A DNA stretch of 64,000 nucleotides from CAZEKB01 sp964512225. GTDB lineage: Bacteria; Myxococcota_A; UBA796; UBA9615. Below the pieces are notes generated by a model, which saw only the letters and a list, made by a program, of their open reading frames with translations, was not told the origin of the DNA and searched no databases. The position numbers and the translations under genes are program-made. Shown piece by piece: positions 8,674 through 17,591 of the stretch. Position 1 is the first letter of the stretch. Each line of letters starts with the position of its first letter. Location of the stretch: assembly GCA_964512225.1 (NCBI GenBank), contig CAZEKB010000029.1:3531-67530 (forward strand). Direction: 5' to 3'.

Positions 8674-9376
8674 CCCCCGCGCCGAGCAGCGGCCCCCGGG
8701 CCCCCCCGACACCGATCCCGACTGGCCGCTGCACAAGAACCCCTACATGTGGGGGTTCGTGATCGGCTGCGCCTTCATCACCATGGTCAAGGTGATGGGG
8801 CTGACGGAGCACGTCCCCGACGAGCCACCCCTCCTCTACTCCCTGCCCGAGTGGTCGATGGTCGACCAGGACGGCGAGCCCTTCGGCAGCGAGCAGCTGG
8901 AGGGGCAGGTCTTCGTCGCGGGCTTCTTCTTCTCCCGCTGCAGCTCGATCTGTCCGCCGCTGCTCGCGGACATGTCGAAGCTCGCCACCCGCTTCGCGAC
9001 CCACGAGCGGGGCGTGCACGTCGTGGCCTTCACGGTCGATCCCGACCACGACACCCCCGACGTGCTCAAGGAGACGGCCGCGCTGTACGGCGCCGACCAC
9101 GAGCACTGGACGTTCGTCACCAGCACCCGCGCCGACATGAAGGGGCTCGTCGAGGGCGGCTTCAAGGTCGCCATGGGCGACGTGGTGCGGGACGAGGCGA
9201 ACATGTTCGAGGTCGCCCACACCGGGAAGCTCGCGTTGGTGGACGAGGCGGGCGGCATTCGCGGGTACTACTCCCACGACGAGGTCGGCCGCGACGAGGT
9301 CTATCACCGCGCCCAGCACGTCGTGCGCGAGGCCAAGAAGCGAAAGCGGGCCGCCGAGAAGGCCGCTTCGCGCTGA
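8657..9376 (+). CDS. SCO1/SenC-family copper chaperone
   Basis: 239 residues. An N-terminal signal-anchor (residues ~32-48) precedes a thioredoxin-fold domain facing the periplasm. The copper ligands of SCO proteins are present: CSSIC (Cys95, Cys99) and His188 in the FEVAHTGKLALVD segment. The family delivers copper to the CuA centre of cytochrome c oxidase subunit II and acts as a thiol reductase. The start codon lies inside the end of ctaB, which argues for translational coupling. The C-terminal ~15 residues are Lys/Arg/Ala-rich and probably disordered. The kinase-fusion gene converges on it with 10 bp between stops, with no hairpin visible there. Confidence 0.92.
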   Translation: MSPSSSPRAEQRPPGPPDTDPDWPLHKNPYMWGFVIGCAFITMVKVMGLTEHVPDEPPLLYSLPEWSMVDQDGEPFGSEQLEGQVFVAGFFFSRCSSICPPLLADMSKLATRFATHERGVHVVAFTVDPDHDTPDVLKETAALYGADHEHWTFVTSTRADMKGLVEGGFKVAMGDVVRDEANMFEVAHTGKLALVDEAGGIRGYYSHDEVGRDEVYHRAQHVVREAKKRKRAAEKAASR

Positions 9377-9386
9377 CTCGGCGGGG

Positions 9387-12104
9387 TCAGTCGGCGAACC
9401 ACCACGCCCGCGCGTTCTCGTAGGGGACGAAGCGGGAGAAGGCGACGCCGCGGAGTCGCGGGTTCCAGAAGCACGCGTGGCGGGCCGCGTAGAAGAAGAT
9501 CACGGGCGCCTGCTCGGCGAGTCGACGGTGCAGGGAGCGGCCCAGCTCGACCCGTCGACGGGGGTCGAACTCGTGGTCCATCTCGTCGATGAGCCGGTCC
9601 GTGACGGGATCCTGGTGGCGCGCGAAGTTCCCGCCCCCCGGTCGATCGATGTGGTCGGAGTGCCACAGCTGTCGGAAGTTGGGGTCCGGGCCGCCTCCCC
9701 ACCCGCAGAACATCGCGTCGAAGCGCCCCGTCCGCCCCCGCTCGATGACCTCCGCCATCTCGGTGCCCCGCACGCGCATGCGCACGCCGACCCGCGCGAG
9801 GTCTTCGGCGTACCGCGCCCCGATCTCCTGCCAGAGGCGGTTGTCGGCGACCACGAGCAGGGTGAAGTCGAGCCGCACGCGGCGACCGTCCAGGACCTTC
9901 TCGCGGATGCCGTCGCCGTCCGTGTCGTTCCAGCCCGCGGCGTCGAGCAGGTCCTCCGCCTCCAGCGGGTCGAACGGGACCGGCCGCACGTCGGGGTCGT
10001 AGAACGCCGAGTGAGGGGGCATGGGGCCGCTGATCCGCCGCCCGAGCCCGCCGACCCGCTCCACCAGGAACCGCCGCGCTCGGAACGCGCTGGTGAGCGC
10101 CCGACGCACCCGCACGTCGCGGAACCACGGCCGCTCGTTGTTGAGGGCGACGCACATCCAGCTGTTCGTATCGAACGTGCCCTCGGCGAGGCGTCCGTCG
10201 CGGAAGGGGCTGTCCAGCGGCCCCTCCAGGACCTCGGCTCGGTAGACCCCCGCGGGGAGGACCACGAAGTCGAGGTCGCCCTGCTTCATCCGCCCGGCCC
10301 AGGCCGCGGGCTCGGGGAGGAGATCGAACCGGATCCGGTCGAACGGGCTGCCCCCCAGGGGCCACCCCGGGGCGCGCTCGAGCTCGATCCGACGCTCGGG
10401 ACGGACGCTCACGATCCGGTAGGGGCCGCAACCGAGCAGGACGGGGCCGTACCAGTGACTCGCGAAGTCCACCCGCGCCTGTTCGGGCGGGAGGACTCGG
10501 CCGTCGGGACCCCGCTCGTAGAGGAACCGGGGCACGGGGAACAGCTCCCCGAGGGCCGCCATCTGGGCGAAGTCGCGATCGCCGAAGCGGACGCGCAGGG
10601 TGTGGTCGTCGACGGCCTCCCACTCCTCCAGGCGGCCGAGCGAGCTCCCGAACCGGTCGCGGCGGAGCGTCGAGTCCGGGGACAGGATCAGGTCGAGCAG
10701 GAACACGACGTCGTGGGCCGTCACCGGGTGCTCGCCCGCGGACCACCGGAACGTCCCCGCGCGCAGGTCGTCGCGGGGGGCGTGCCACGTCAGATCGTCG
10801 CGCAGCTCCAGCACCCAGGTTCGGCCGTCGTCCTCGACCCTCATCGACCGGGCGACCTCGGCGTGGAACTCCCCCGGCACGGTCGGGTGGGGCCGGAACA
10901 GGAGGGCGTGCGTGTACTCCACCATCGCGTTGGAGAAGAGATCGACGCCGAGCAGGGCGTGCGGGTTCGACGACGCGAGGGCGGCCGATCGGAAGGTCCC
11001 GCCGCGGCGCTCGTCGGAGCTCCACCCCCGCGGCGTCCGGAGCGCCAACGTCGCGATGGGACCGGGCGAGGGCTCGGTCTCGGCGTCGAGCGCGGCCTCG
11101 GGGACTTGGGTCGTGTCGTCGATGTCCGGGGTGCGATCCGGGGCGGGGATCCACTCGTGCGCGGGCTCCGCGGCGACCGCGCCCGCGACCCAGTCCGTCA
11201 GTCGGGGCCCGCTCCGCCGAGACGGGAGCAGCGCCTCGAGATGCTCCGCCCAGATCCGGGCCGTCGCGGGCCGGTCGGCGGGGTCTTCGCGGAGCACCTC
11301 GGCGAGGCGCGCGCCGAGGCCGGGGAGCAGCGCGTCCGCTTCGGCGAGCCTGCCCTCGTCGCGCAGGAGCTCTTCGACCCGCACGATGCGGAAGATGGCG
11401 GCGGGCACCGAGTCGGCCGCGAAGAGCAGGGTGCCGGTGAGGAGCGACCAGAGCACCGCGCCGAGGGCGAACAGGTCCGTGCGGGCGTCGAGCGGGTCGC
11501 TCCGCACCTGCTCGGGGGCCATGAAGACGACCGTCCCCTTGATCACGCCCGTCGCGGTCCGCAGGCGATCGGGGAGGTCGGCCCGAGCGATCCCGAAGTC
11601 CATCACCTTGACCACGCCCGCGCGGGTGACCATCAGGTTGCTGGGCTTGAGGTCCCGGTGGACCAGGGCGAGGGCTCGACCCTCGTGCTCGGCCGTGTGC
11701 GCGGCGTGCAGGGCCCGCGCCGCCGCGGCCACGACCTGCACCGCGAGCGTCGGCGGTATCGGCCCGCGGCGCCGGACCAGGTCGTCCAGCGTGACCCCGT
11801 CGACCCGCTCCATGGCGAGGAACGGGACGCCCTCGTGCAGCCCGCAGTCGAAGACCTGGCAGAGCCCGGGGTGCGCGAGCAGCCCCGCGAGGCGAGCCTC
11901 CTGGGCGAACTGGGTGACCAGGCGATCCCGGTCCGCGTCTTCGGCGAGCACGAACTTCAGGGCCACGGGTCGACGAAAGCCGAGCTCGCCGGCGGCCTCG
12001 GCGGCGAAGACGCGCGCCATGCCTCCCCGTCCGAGCACGCCGGTGATGGTGTAGCGGCCGATCTCGAGGGGGAAATCGGCGTCGGTCAAGTCCTGAACGC
12101 GCAC
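9387..12104 (-). CDS. Ser/Thr protein kinase fused to peptide-type substrate-binding domain
   Basis: 905 residues, GTG start with GGAG upstream. Residues about 17-290 are a complete Hanks-type kinase: glycine loop LGRGGMARV (25-31), Lys50, HRDLKPSN (149-156), DFG (169-171) and APE (196-198), so it should be active. A ~75-residue Pro/Asp-rich linker follows. Residues about 368-905 match the SBP_bac_5 family of oligopeptide/dipeptide ABC transporter solute receptors (GGTF opening, long lobes, SNAMVEYTHALLF, YGPVLLGCGPYRIVS, DTDGDGIREK). There is no signal peptide and no convincing transmembrane helix between the domains, so the binding domain appears cytoplasmic, unlike true transporter receptors. 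A role as ligand-regulated kinase is inference. The gene stands alone, divergent from the act operon. Confidence 0.88.
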   Translation of the reverse strand: MRVQDLTDADFPLEIGRYTITGVLGRGGMARVFAAEAAGELGFRRPVALKFVLAEDADRDRLVTQFAQEARLAGLLAHPGLCQVFDCGLHEGVPFLAMERVDGVTLDDLVRRRGPIPPTLAVQVVAAAARALHAAHTAEHEGRALALVHRDLKPSNLMVTRAGVVKVMDFGIARADLPDRLRTATGVIKGTVVFMAPEQVRSDPLDARTDLFALGAVLWSLLTGTLLFAADSVPAAIFRIVRVEELLRDEGRLAEADALLPGLGARLAEVLREDPADRPATARIWAEHLEALLPSRRSGPRLTDWVAGAVAAEPAHEWIPAPDRTPDIDDTTQVPEAALDAETEPSPGPIATLALRTPRGWSSDERRGGTFRSAALASSNPHALLGVDLFSNAMVEYTHALLFRPHPTVPGEFHAEVARSMRVEDDGRTWVLELRDDLTWHAPRDDLRAGTFRWSAGEHPVTAHDVVFLLDLILSPDSTLRRDRFGSSLGRLEEWEAVDDHTLRVRFGDRDFAQMAALGELFPVPRFLYERGPDGRVLPPEQARVDFASHWYGPVLLGCGPYRIVSVRPERRIELERAPGWPLGGSPFDRIRFDLLPEPAAWAGRMKQGDLDFVVLPAGVYRAEVLEGPLDSPFRDGRLAEGTFDTNSWMCVALNNERPWFRDVRVRRALTSAFRARRFLVERVGGLGRRISGPMPPHSAFYDPDVRPVPFDPLEAEDLLDAAGWNDTDGDGIREKVLDGRRVRLDFTLLVVADNRLWQEIGARYAEDLARVGVRMRVRGTEMAEVIERGRTGRFDAMFCGWGGGPDPNFRQLWHSDHIDRPGGGNFARHQDPVTDRLIDEMDHEFDPRRRVELGRSLHRRLAEQAPVIFFYAARHACFWNPRLRGVAFSRFVPYENARAWWFAD

Positions 12105-12115
12105 GGCCGCTCCAT

Positions 12116-12133
12116 CCCGGGCTCGAGCCCGGG
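12116..12133. promoter_or_regulatory. 18-bp perfect palindrome before the kinase start
   Basis: CCCGGGCTCGAGCCCGGG reads the same on both strands and ends 11 bp upstream of the kinase-fusion start, in the 227-bp divergent spacer with actA. It could be an operator or an RNA hairpin next to the ribosome binding site. No other strong motif was found in 12105-12331. Confidence 0.35.
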
Positions 12134-12331
12134 GCCTTCATACTCGCACAGTCGGCGGCCTCCCCCGACCCGGCTCGGGGCGCCCCCCGCTCCTCCTCGC
12201 TGCAACGATCTGCTGCATTCCGCCCGCGTGTCGAGAAGCGGATAACGCGCCATCTTTCCGCCAAGGCCGAACTGTGTCCGTGGATGCAGGGGAGCCGAAA
12301 CGAGGCGGAGCCTCGATTCAGGGAGACGCCA

Positions 12332-12967
12332 GTGGCCGTCATCTTCCCCCGTTGGTTGAACCACCTTCCCACCGCGTTGGCGCTCGCCGCGCCCCTCGTC
12401 GGGCTGGGTGCCATCCTCGGCATGTATTACTGGTTCGCGCCGGCCTTCACAGACCTCGGGTATCAGCCCGAACAGCCGGTCCCCTTCAGCCATCGCCTGC
12501 ACGCGGGTGAACTCGGCATGGACTGCCGCTACTGCCACAACACGGTGGAGCAGGCGGCCCTCGCCGCGATCCCCCCCGCGGCGACGTGCATGAACTGCCA
12601 CGCCCAGGTCAAGCCCGACAGCGAGAAGCTCGCGCCCGTCCGCGAGAGCTTCGAGAAGGGCACGCCCATCGCGTGGACGCGCGTGCACATGGTCCCCGAC
12701 TACGCGTACTTCGACCACAGCATCCACGTGGCCAACGGCGTCGGCTGCGTCGAGTGCCACGGCCGGGTCGACCAGATGGAGAAGGTCACCCAGATCGAGC
12801 CCCTGGGCATGAGCTGGTGCCTCGAGTGCCACCGGCGACCCCGCCTCCGCCCCGTCTCCGAGGTCACGAACATGGCCTGGAACGACGCGAGCTACGACCC
12901 GGCCGCCGACCCGCACCGGACCCGGATGCCCGAACCGCCCGAACACTGCTCGGGGTGCCACCGATGA
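12332..12967 (+). CDS. actA: alternative complex III pentaheme cytochrome c subunit ActA
   Basis: 211 residues. An ATG-like frame opens 48 bp earlier, but GTG 12332 has a strong ribosome binding site (GGGAG, 6-bp spacing) and gives the usual ActA opening VIFPRW. One membrane anchor near the N-terminus (residues ~15-33) is followed by five CxxCH heme sites: CRYCH, CMNCH, CVECH, CLECH and CSGCH, the ActA pattern. ActA takes electrons from the iron-sulfur subunit ActB and passes them to ActE or an external acceptor. Its stop overlaps the actB start (ATGA). First gene of a seven-gene operon. Confidence 0.93.
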   Translation: MAVIFPRWLNHLPTALALAAPLVGLGAILGMYYWFAPAFTDLGYQPEQPVPFSHRLHAGELGMDCRYCHNTVEQAALAAIPPAATCMNCHAQVKPDSEKLAPVRESFEKGTPIAWTRVHMVPDYAYFDHSIHVANGVGCVECHGRVDQMEKVTQIEPLGMSWCLECHRRPRLRPVSEVTNMAWNDASYDPAADPHRTRMPEPPEHCSGCHR

Positions 12968-15900
12968 CGAACTCGAACCACGACCCCTCCCTCTCGCGGC
13001 GCGGCTTCCTCGGCGCTACGGCGGCGGCGGCGTCCGCGACCGCGCTCACCGGCTGCGACTCCTCCCTCGTCCCCGCGATCATGCGCAAGCCGCGGGAGTA
13101 CATCCTCCCCCACAGCTCGCGCCCCGAGGACCTCGTCCCCGGCCGCGCGCTCAAGTACGCGACCACCGCGTACGCGTCGGGTGACGTCGCCGGCCTGCTG
13201 GTCGAGAGCCAGGACGGCCGACCGACGAAGATCTACGGCAACCCCAACCACCCCGCCTCGGGGGGCGGCGTCGACGCGCGCACCCAGTCCGAGATCATGC
13301 GGATGTGGGACGGCGACCGGCTGCGCACGCCGAAGAAGGCGGGCGCGGACGCGTCCTGGGCCGACTTCGACCAGGCCCTCGCGTCCCTCGCGGGCGCCGG
13401 GGCGGCCGTCCTGATGGAGAACGACCCGTCGCCGACGCTCATCCGCCTGCTCCGCGAGCTGCGCGCGAAGAACGCGGGCGTCAAGGTCTACATGCACGAC
13501 GCGGGCGACGACGAGAACGCTCGCGCGGGCGCCTCCCTGATCGGCCTCGGTCCGAACGACGCGGGCGCGGGGCTGCGCCAGGTCGTGGACCTCTCCGGCG
13601 CGAAGGCGGTCCTCGCCCTCGACTCCGACTTCCTCGGCTCCGGCGCGGGTTCGGTCCGGCACGCCCGGGGTTGGGCCGCCGCGAAGCGCATCGAGGGGCA
13701 GGACGAGCCCGCGGACGCGCGTCTGTACGTGGTCGAGCCCGGCTTCACCATCACCGGCGCCACCGCCGACAACCGCCTGCGCATGAAGTCGGCGGACATC
13801 GGTGGGTTCCTCGCGGCCCTCGTGGGCAAGCTCGGGGCCTCGGTCCCCGGCGGGGCGAGCGTCGCCGCGGCGGCGGGCTCGGCGAAGGCCGACGGCGCGG
13901 CCGCCAAGTGGGTCGACGTGGTCGCCGAGGACCTCGTGGCGGCGGGCGGCGCGGCGGTCGTCCTGGTGGGCGAGCAGCAGCCCGCGGCGGTCCACGCCCT
14001 GGCCTACTTCGCGAACATCGCGCTCGGCGCGGTGGGCAACACGGTCGCCTGGGTGCCTCGCACGCAGGCCCGCTTCGACGGCGGGATCGCCGCCCTCGCG
14101 GCCGCCCTCGACGGCGGCTCGGTCGAGGCCCTGGTGATGCTCGGCGGCAACCCCTCCTACACCGCCCCGGCGGACCTCGACTTCGCCGCCAAGCTCGGCA
14201 AGGCGGGGACCAGCGTCCACCTGACGGTCGCCCCCAACGAGACGACGGCGGGGGCCTCCTGGGCCGTGCCCGGCGCCCACTTCCTCGAGGCGTGGGGCGA
14301 CAGCCGCTCCGAAGACGGCACCGCCGCCATCCAGCAGCCGCTGGTCGCCCCGATCTTCGGGGGCCTGTCGGCCATCGAGGTCGTGGCCCGGCTCGCGGGC
14401 GCGGCGAAGACCGACGGCTACTCGCAGGTGCGCGCCACCTGGGAGGGCGCTCCGACCTTCGAGCGCGACTGGAACCGCTGGCTGCACGTCGGCGTGATCG
14501 CGGACTCCGCGCACGCGGCCGTGGACCCCACCGGTCGGGCCCCCTCGGACGATCCCGAGCCCCCCCCCACGGACGACGCGACGGGCGCCGCCGCCGACAC
14601 GCTCGCCGCGGGCGACGGGTCGGCCGAGGCCACCCCCGCTCCCTCCGCCCCGACGTTCGCCGCGGCCTGGGCCGGGCTCGCGTCGGCCATGCCCGCCGCC
14701 TCCGGCGCGGCCGGCTTCGAGCTCGTCTTCCAGCTCTCGCCCACGGTCTACGACGGCCGATACGCGAACGTCGGCTGGCTCCTCGAGCTGCCCGACCCCA
14801 TCAGCAAGCTGGTCTGGGACAACGCGGCCGAGATGTCGCCCACCACGGCCAAGAAGCTCGGCGTGGCCAACGGCGACCTCGTGAACATCACGAGCGGCGG
14901 TCGCTCCCTGGCGCTCCCAACCTGGACCGTCCCCGGCATCACCGAGGACGTCGTGGTGGCGAAGCTCGGCTGGGGCCGCACCGCCGGAGGCACCTACGGC
15001 ACCGGCAGGGGCTTCGACGCGGGCAAGCTCCGCGGCAGCGACGCTCCCTGGTTCGCGCCCGCGGACGTGGAGAAGGGCTCGGGCGACTACGAGCTGGTCT
15101 CGGCGCAGCCCTCGGGTCGCCTCGAGGCGACGGCCCACATCCCCGTCCTCGACATCACCGTCGAGTACCCCGCGCGCCCGATCGCGGTGGCGGTGCCGGC
15201 GGCCGACTACGTCAAGTCCCTCGCCGAGCTGCACGCCGACGGCAAGGGCGGCGGTCACGGTGAGGGCGACGGTCACGGCAAGGGCGACGGTCACGGCGAC
15301 GGCGGCGATCACGGCGGGGGTCACGGCGAGAGCCACGCGCCCGAGAAGATCGTCGGCAAGGGCCGCCTGAACATCCTGCCCCACCCGCTGATGGAGCCCG
15401 TCTCCATCTACGACCAGACCACGGTGCGGACCGGTCAGCAGTGGGGCATGTCCATCGACCTGAACGCGTGCACGGGCTGCAACTCCTGCACCATCGCGTG
15501 CAACGCCGAGAACAACATCTCGGTCGTGGGCAAGGACCGGGTCGGGGATGGCCGCGAGATGCACTGGATCCGGCTCGATCGCTACTTCACCGGCGATCGG
15601 GACGAGCCCGAGGCGATCTTCCAGCCGATGCCCTGCGCTCAGTGCGAGACGGCGCCGTGCGAGCAGGTGTGCCCCGTGGGGGCCACCATCCACAGCCCCG
15701 AAGGCCTCAACGACATGACCTACAACCGCTGCATCGGCACGCGGTACTGCGCAAACAACTGCCCCTACAAGGTCCGGCGCTACAACTTCTTCGCCTACAG
15801 CAAGGAGAACGAGGCGGCCAACCCGATGGTGCAGATGCAGCGCAACCCGAACGTCACGGTTCGGTTCCGCGGCGTCATGGAGAAGTGCACGTACTGCGTG

Positions 15901-16155
15901 CAGCGCATCACCGCGGCGAAGATCGACGCGAAGGTCGGCGGAGACTCCAACGTCCCCGACGGCGTGATCTCCACCGCTTGCCAGCAGGCCTGCCCCACCG
16001 ACGCGATCGTCTTCGGCGACGTGGCGAACCCCGAGTCGCTCGTCAGCAAGCTGAAGGCTCAGCCGCGTGACTACGGCGTGCTCGAAGACCTGAACGTCCA
16101 CCCGCGGACGACGTACCTCGCGCGCGTCCGCAACCCGAACCCGGAGCTCGCGTAG
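12964..16155 (+). CDS. actB: alternative complex III molybdopterin-like/iron-sulfur subunit ActB
   Basis: 1063 residues. The N-terminus has a twin-Arg signal (SRRGFLGA, Arg12-Arg13) and LTGC at Cys31, a possible lipobox. Residues ~40-750 are a molybdopterin-oxidoreductase-like fold, which in ActB carries no cofactor. Residues ~815-1040 are the ferredoxin-like domain with four cysteine groups (CTGCNSCTIAC from Cys836; CAQCETAPCEQVCP; CIGTRYCANNCP; CTYC with CQQACP) for Fe-S clusters. Two unusual inserts are an acidic Pro/Ala linker (~520-565) and a Gly/His/Asp-rich stretch (760-793) with six His exactly between the two domains. ActB is the fused B1-B2 subunit that links the quinol site in ActC/ActF to ActA. 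It ends two bases before actC. Confidence 0.93.
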   Translation: MTNSNHDPSLSRRGFLGATAAAASATALTGCDSSLVPAIMRKPREYILPHSSRPEDLVPGRALKYATTAYASGDVAGLLVESQDGRPTKIYGNPNHPASGGGVDARTQSEIMRMWDGDRLRTPKKAGADASWADFDQALASLAGAGAAVLMENDPSPTLIRLLRELRAKNAGVKVYMHDAGDDENARAGASLIGLGPNDAGAGLRQVVDLSGAKAVLALDSDFLGSGAGSVRHARGWAAAKRIEGQDEPADARLYVVEPGFTITGATADNRLRMKSADIGGFLAALVGKLGASVPGGASVAAAAGSAKADGAAAKWVDVVAEDLVAAGGAAVVLVGEQQPAAVHALAYFANIALGAVGNTVAWVPRTQARFDGGIAALAAALDGGSVEALVMLGGNPSYTAPADLDFAAKLGKAGTSVHLTVAPNETTAGASWAVPGAHFLEAWGDSRSEDGTAAIQQPLVAPIFGGLSAIEVVARLAGAAKTDGYSQVRATWEGAPTFERDWNRWLHVGVIADSAHAAVDPTGRAPSDDPEPPPTDDATGAAADTLAAGDGSAEATPAPSAPTFAAAWAGLASAMPAASGAAGFELVFQLSPTVYDGRYANVGWLLELPDPISKLVWDNAAEMSPTTAKKLGVANGDLVNITSGGRSLALPTWTVPGITEDVVVAKLGWGRTAGGTYGTGRGFDAGKLRGSDAPWFAPADVEKGSGDYELVSAQPSGRLEATAHIPVLDITVEYPARPIAVAVPAADYVKSLAELHADGKGGGHGEGDGHGKGDGHGDGGDHGGGHGESHAPEKIVGKGRLNILPHPLMEPVSIYDQTTVRTGQQWGMSIDLNACTGCNSCTIACNAENNISVVGKDRVGDGREMHWIRLDRYFTGDRDEPEAIFQPMPCAQCETAPCEQVCPVGATIHSPEGLNDMTYNRCIGTRYCANNCPYKVRRYNFFAYSKENEAANPMVQMQRNPNVTVRFRGVMEKCTYCVQRITAAKIDAKVGGDSNVPDGVISTACQQACPTDAIVFGDVANPESLVSKLKAQPRDYGVLEDLNVHPRTTYLARVRNPNPELA

Positions 16156-16157
16156 TC

Positions 16158-17591
16158 ATGACGACCACGGTCTATACGGACGCCGACCAGCTCGCCGATC
16201 CCGTCGCGGAACGTGCCCCGCTCGTCCTCGGAGGGCTCGACTTCCACGGGCTCACGGAGCTCGTCGCCCGTCCCGTCGAGCGCCCCACGCCCCCCGGGTG
16301 GTGGATCGCCTTCCTCATCTCCTTCGCGCTGCTGGGCGTCTACGGCATCTCCGTCGCCTGGCTGGTCTGGGAAGGCACCGGCGTCTGGGGTCTCAACAAC
16401 CCCGTCAGCTGGGGCTGGGCGATCGTCAACTTCGTCTTCTGGGTCGGCATCGGCCACGCAGGGACGCTGATCTCGGCGATCCTCTTCCTCTTCCGGCAGC
16501 AGTGGCGGACGGGCATCAACCGCGCCGCCGAGGCGATGACGCTCTTCGCCGTGGCCTGCGCGCTGTCGTTCCCGACGATCCACGTCGGCCGCATCTGGCT
16601 CCTGCCGTACGTGTTCCCGTACCCCAACCAGATGTGGGTCTGGCCGAACTTCCGGTCGCCGCTGCTGTGGGACGTGTTCGCGGTGTCCATCTACGGCACG
16701 GTGTCGCTGCTTTTCTGGTACGCGGGCCTCATCCCGGACCTCGCCACCATGCGCGACCGGGCCACGAGCAAGTACCGTCGCCTCGCTTACGGCTTCTTCG
16801 CCCTGGGCTGGCGCGGCTCGCACCGCCACTGGGTCAACTACGAGTCGGCGTACCTCACGCTGGCGGGCATGGCGACGCCCCTCGTGCTCTCCGTGCACAC
16901 CATCGTCTCCTTCGACTTCGCCATCTCCCAGCTGCCCGGCTGGCACACCACGATCTTCCCGCCCTACTTCGTCGCGGGCGCGATCTTCTCCGGCTTCGCG
17001 ATGGTGCTGACGCTGCTCATCCCGAGCCGCGTCATCTTCGACCTCCGGGACGTCATCACGATCCGCCACGTCGAGAACATGGCCAAGATCTGCCTGCTGA
17101 CCGGTTCCATGGTCGGGTACGCGTACGCGATGGAGTTCTTCATCGCCTGGTACTCGGGCAACGACTACGAGTCGTTCGCCTTCGTGAACCGCGCGTTCGG
17201 CCCGTACTGGTGGGCGTACTGGACGATGATGACCTGCAACGTCCTGAGTCCGCAGCTCTTCTGGTTCAGGAAGATCCGCACCAACGTCGTCGCGGTCTTC
17301 ATCATCAGCATCTTCATCAACATCGGGATGTGGTTCGAGCGGTTCGTCATCACGGTGACGTCGCTCGCCAACGACTTCCTCCCGAGCTCCTGGGGTTACT
17401 TCAGCCCCACCATCTGGGACCTCGGCTGCCTCGTCGGCAGCTTCGGCCTCTTCTTCACCCTCTACACGCTGTTCGTGCGGTTCCTCCCGCAGGTCGCGAT
17501 GGCCGAGGTGAAGGCGGTCCTGCCCGAGGCCAGCCCGCACCACCCGAGCTGGAACCACGACGCAGACCACGCAGAGGAAGGTGCGCACTGA
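16158..17591 (+). CDS. actC: alternative complex III NrfD-like membrane subunit ActC
   Basis: 477 residues with about ten transmembrane helices, NrfD/PsrC family. Family marks include NPVSWGWAIVNFVFWVGI in the early helices, HRHWVNYESAYLTLAG and LPGWHTTIFPPYF. ActC is the membrane subunit that forms a quinol-binding site and contacts the last Fe-S cluster of ActB. Stop and next start overlap as TGATG, so translation with actD is coupled. The C-terminal tail is His/Glu-rich (HHPSWNHDADHAEEGAH), a minor oddity. Confidence 0.93.
   Translation: MTTTVYTDADQLADPVAERAPLVLGGLDFHGLTELVARPVERPTPPGWWIAFLISFALLGVYGISVAWLVWEGTGVWGLNNPVSWGWAIVNFVFWVGIGHAGTLISAILFLFRQQWRTGINRAAEAMTLFAVACALSFPTIHVGRIWLLPYVFPYPNQMWVWPNFRSPLLWDVFAVSIYGTVSLLFWYAGLIPDLATMRDRATSKYRRLAYGFFALGWRGSHRHWVNYESAYLTLAGMATPLVLSVHTIVSFDFAISQLPGWHTTIFPPYFVAGAIFSGFAMVLTLLIPSRVIFDLRDVITIRHVENMAKICLLTGSMVGYAYAMEFFIAWYSGNDYESFAFVNRAFGPYWWAYWTMMTCNVLSPQLFWFRKIRTNVVAVFIISIFINIGMWFERFVITVTSLANDFLPSSWGYFSPTIWDLGCLVGSFGLFFTLYTLFVRFLPQVAMAEVKAVLPEASPHHPSWNHDADHAEEGAH

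Noticed and set aside
12892..16101. 1069-codon minus-strand frame opposite actB.
   Set aside because: Shadow of a high-GC gene whose plus strand has diagnostic Fe-S cysteines.
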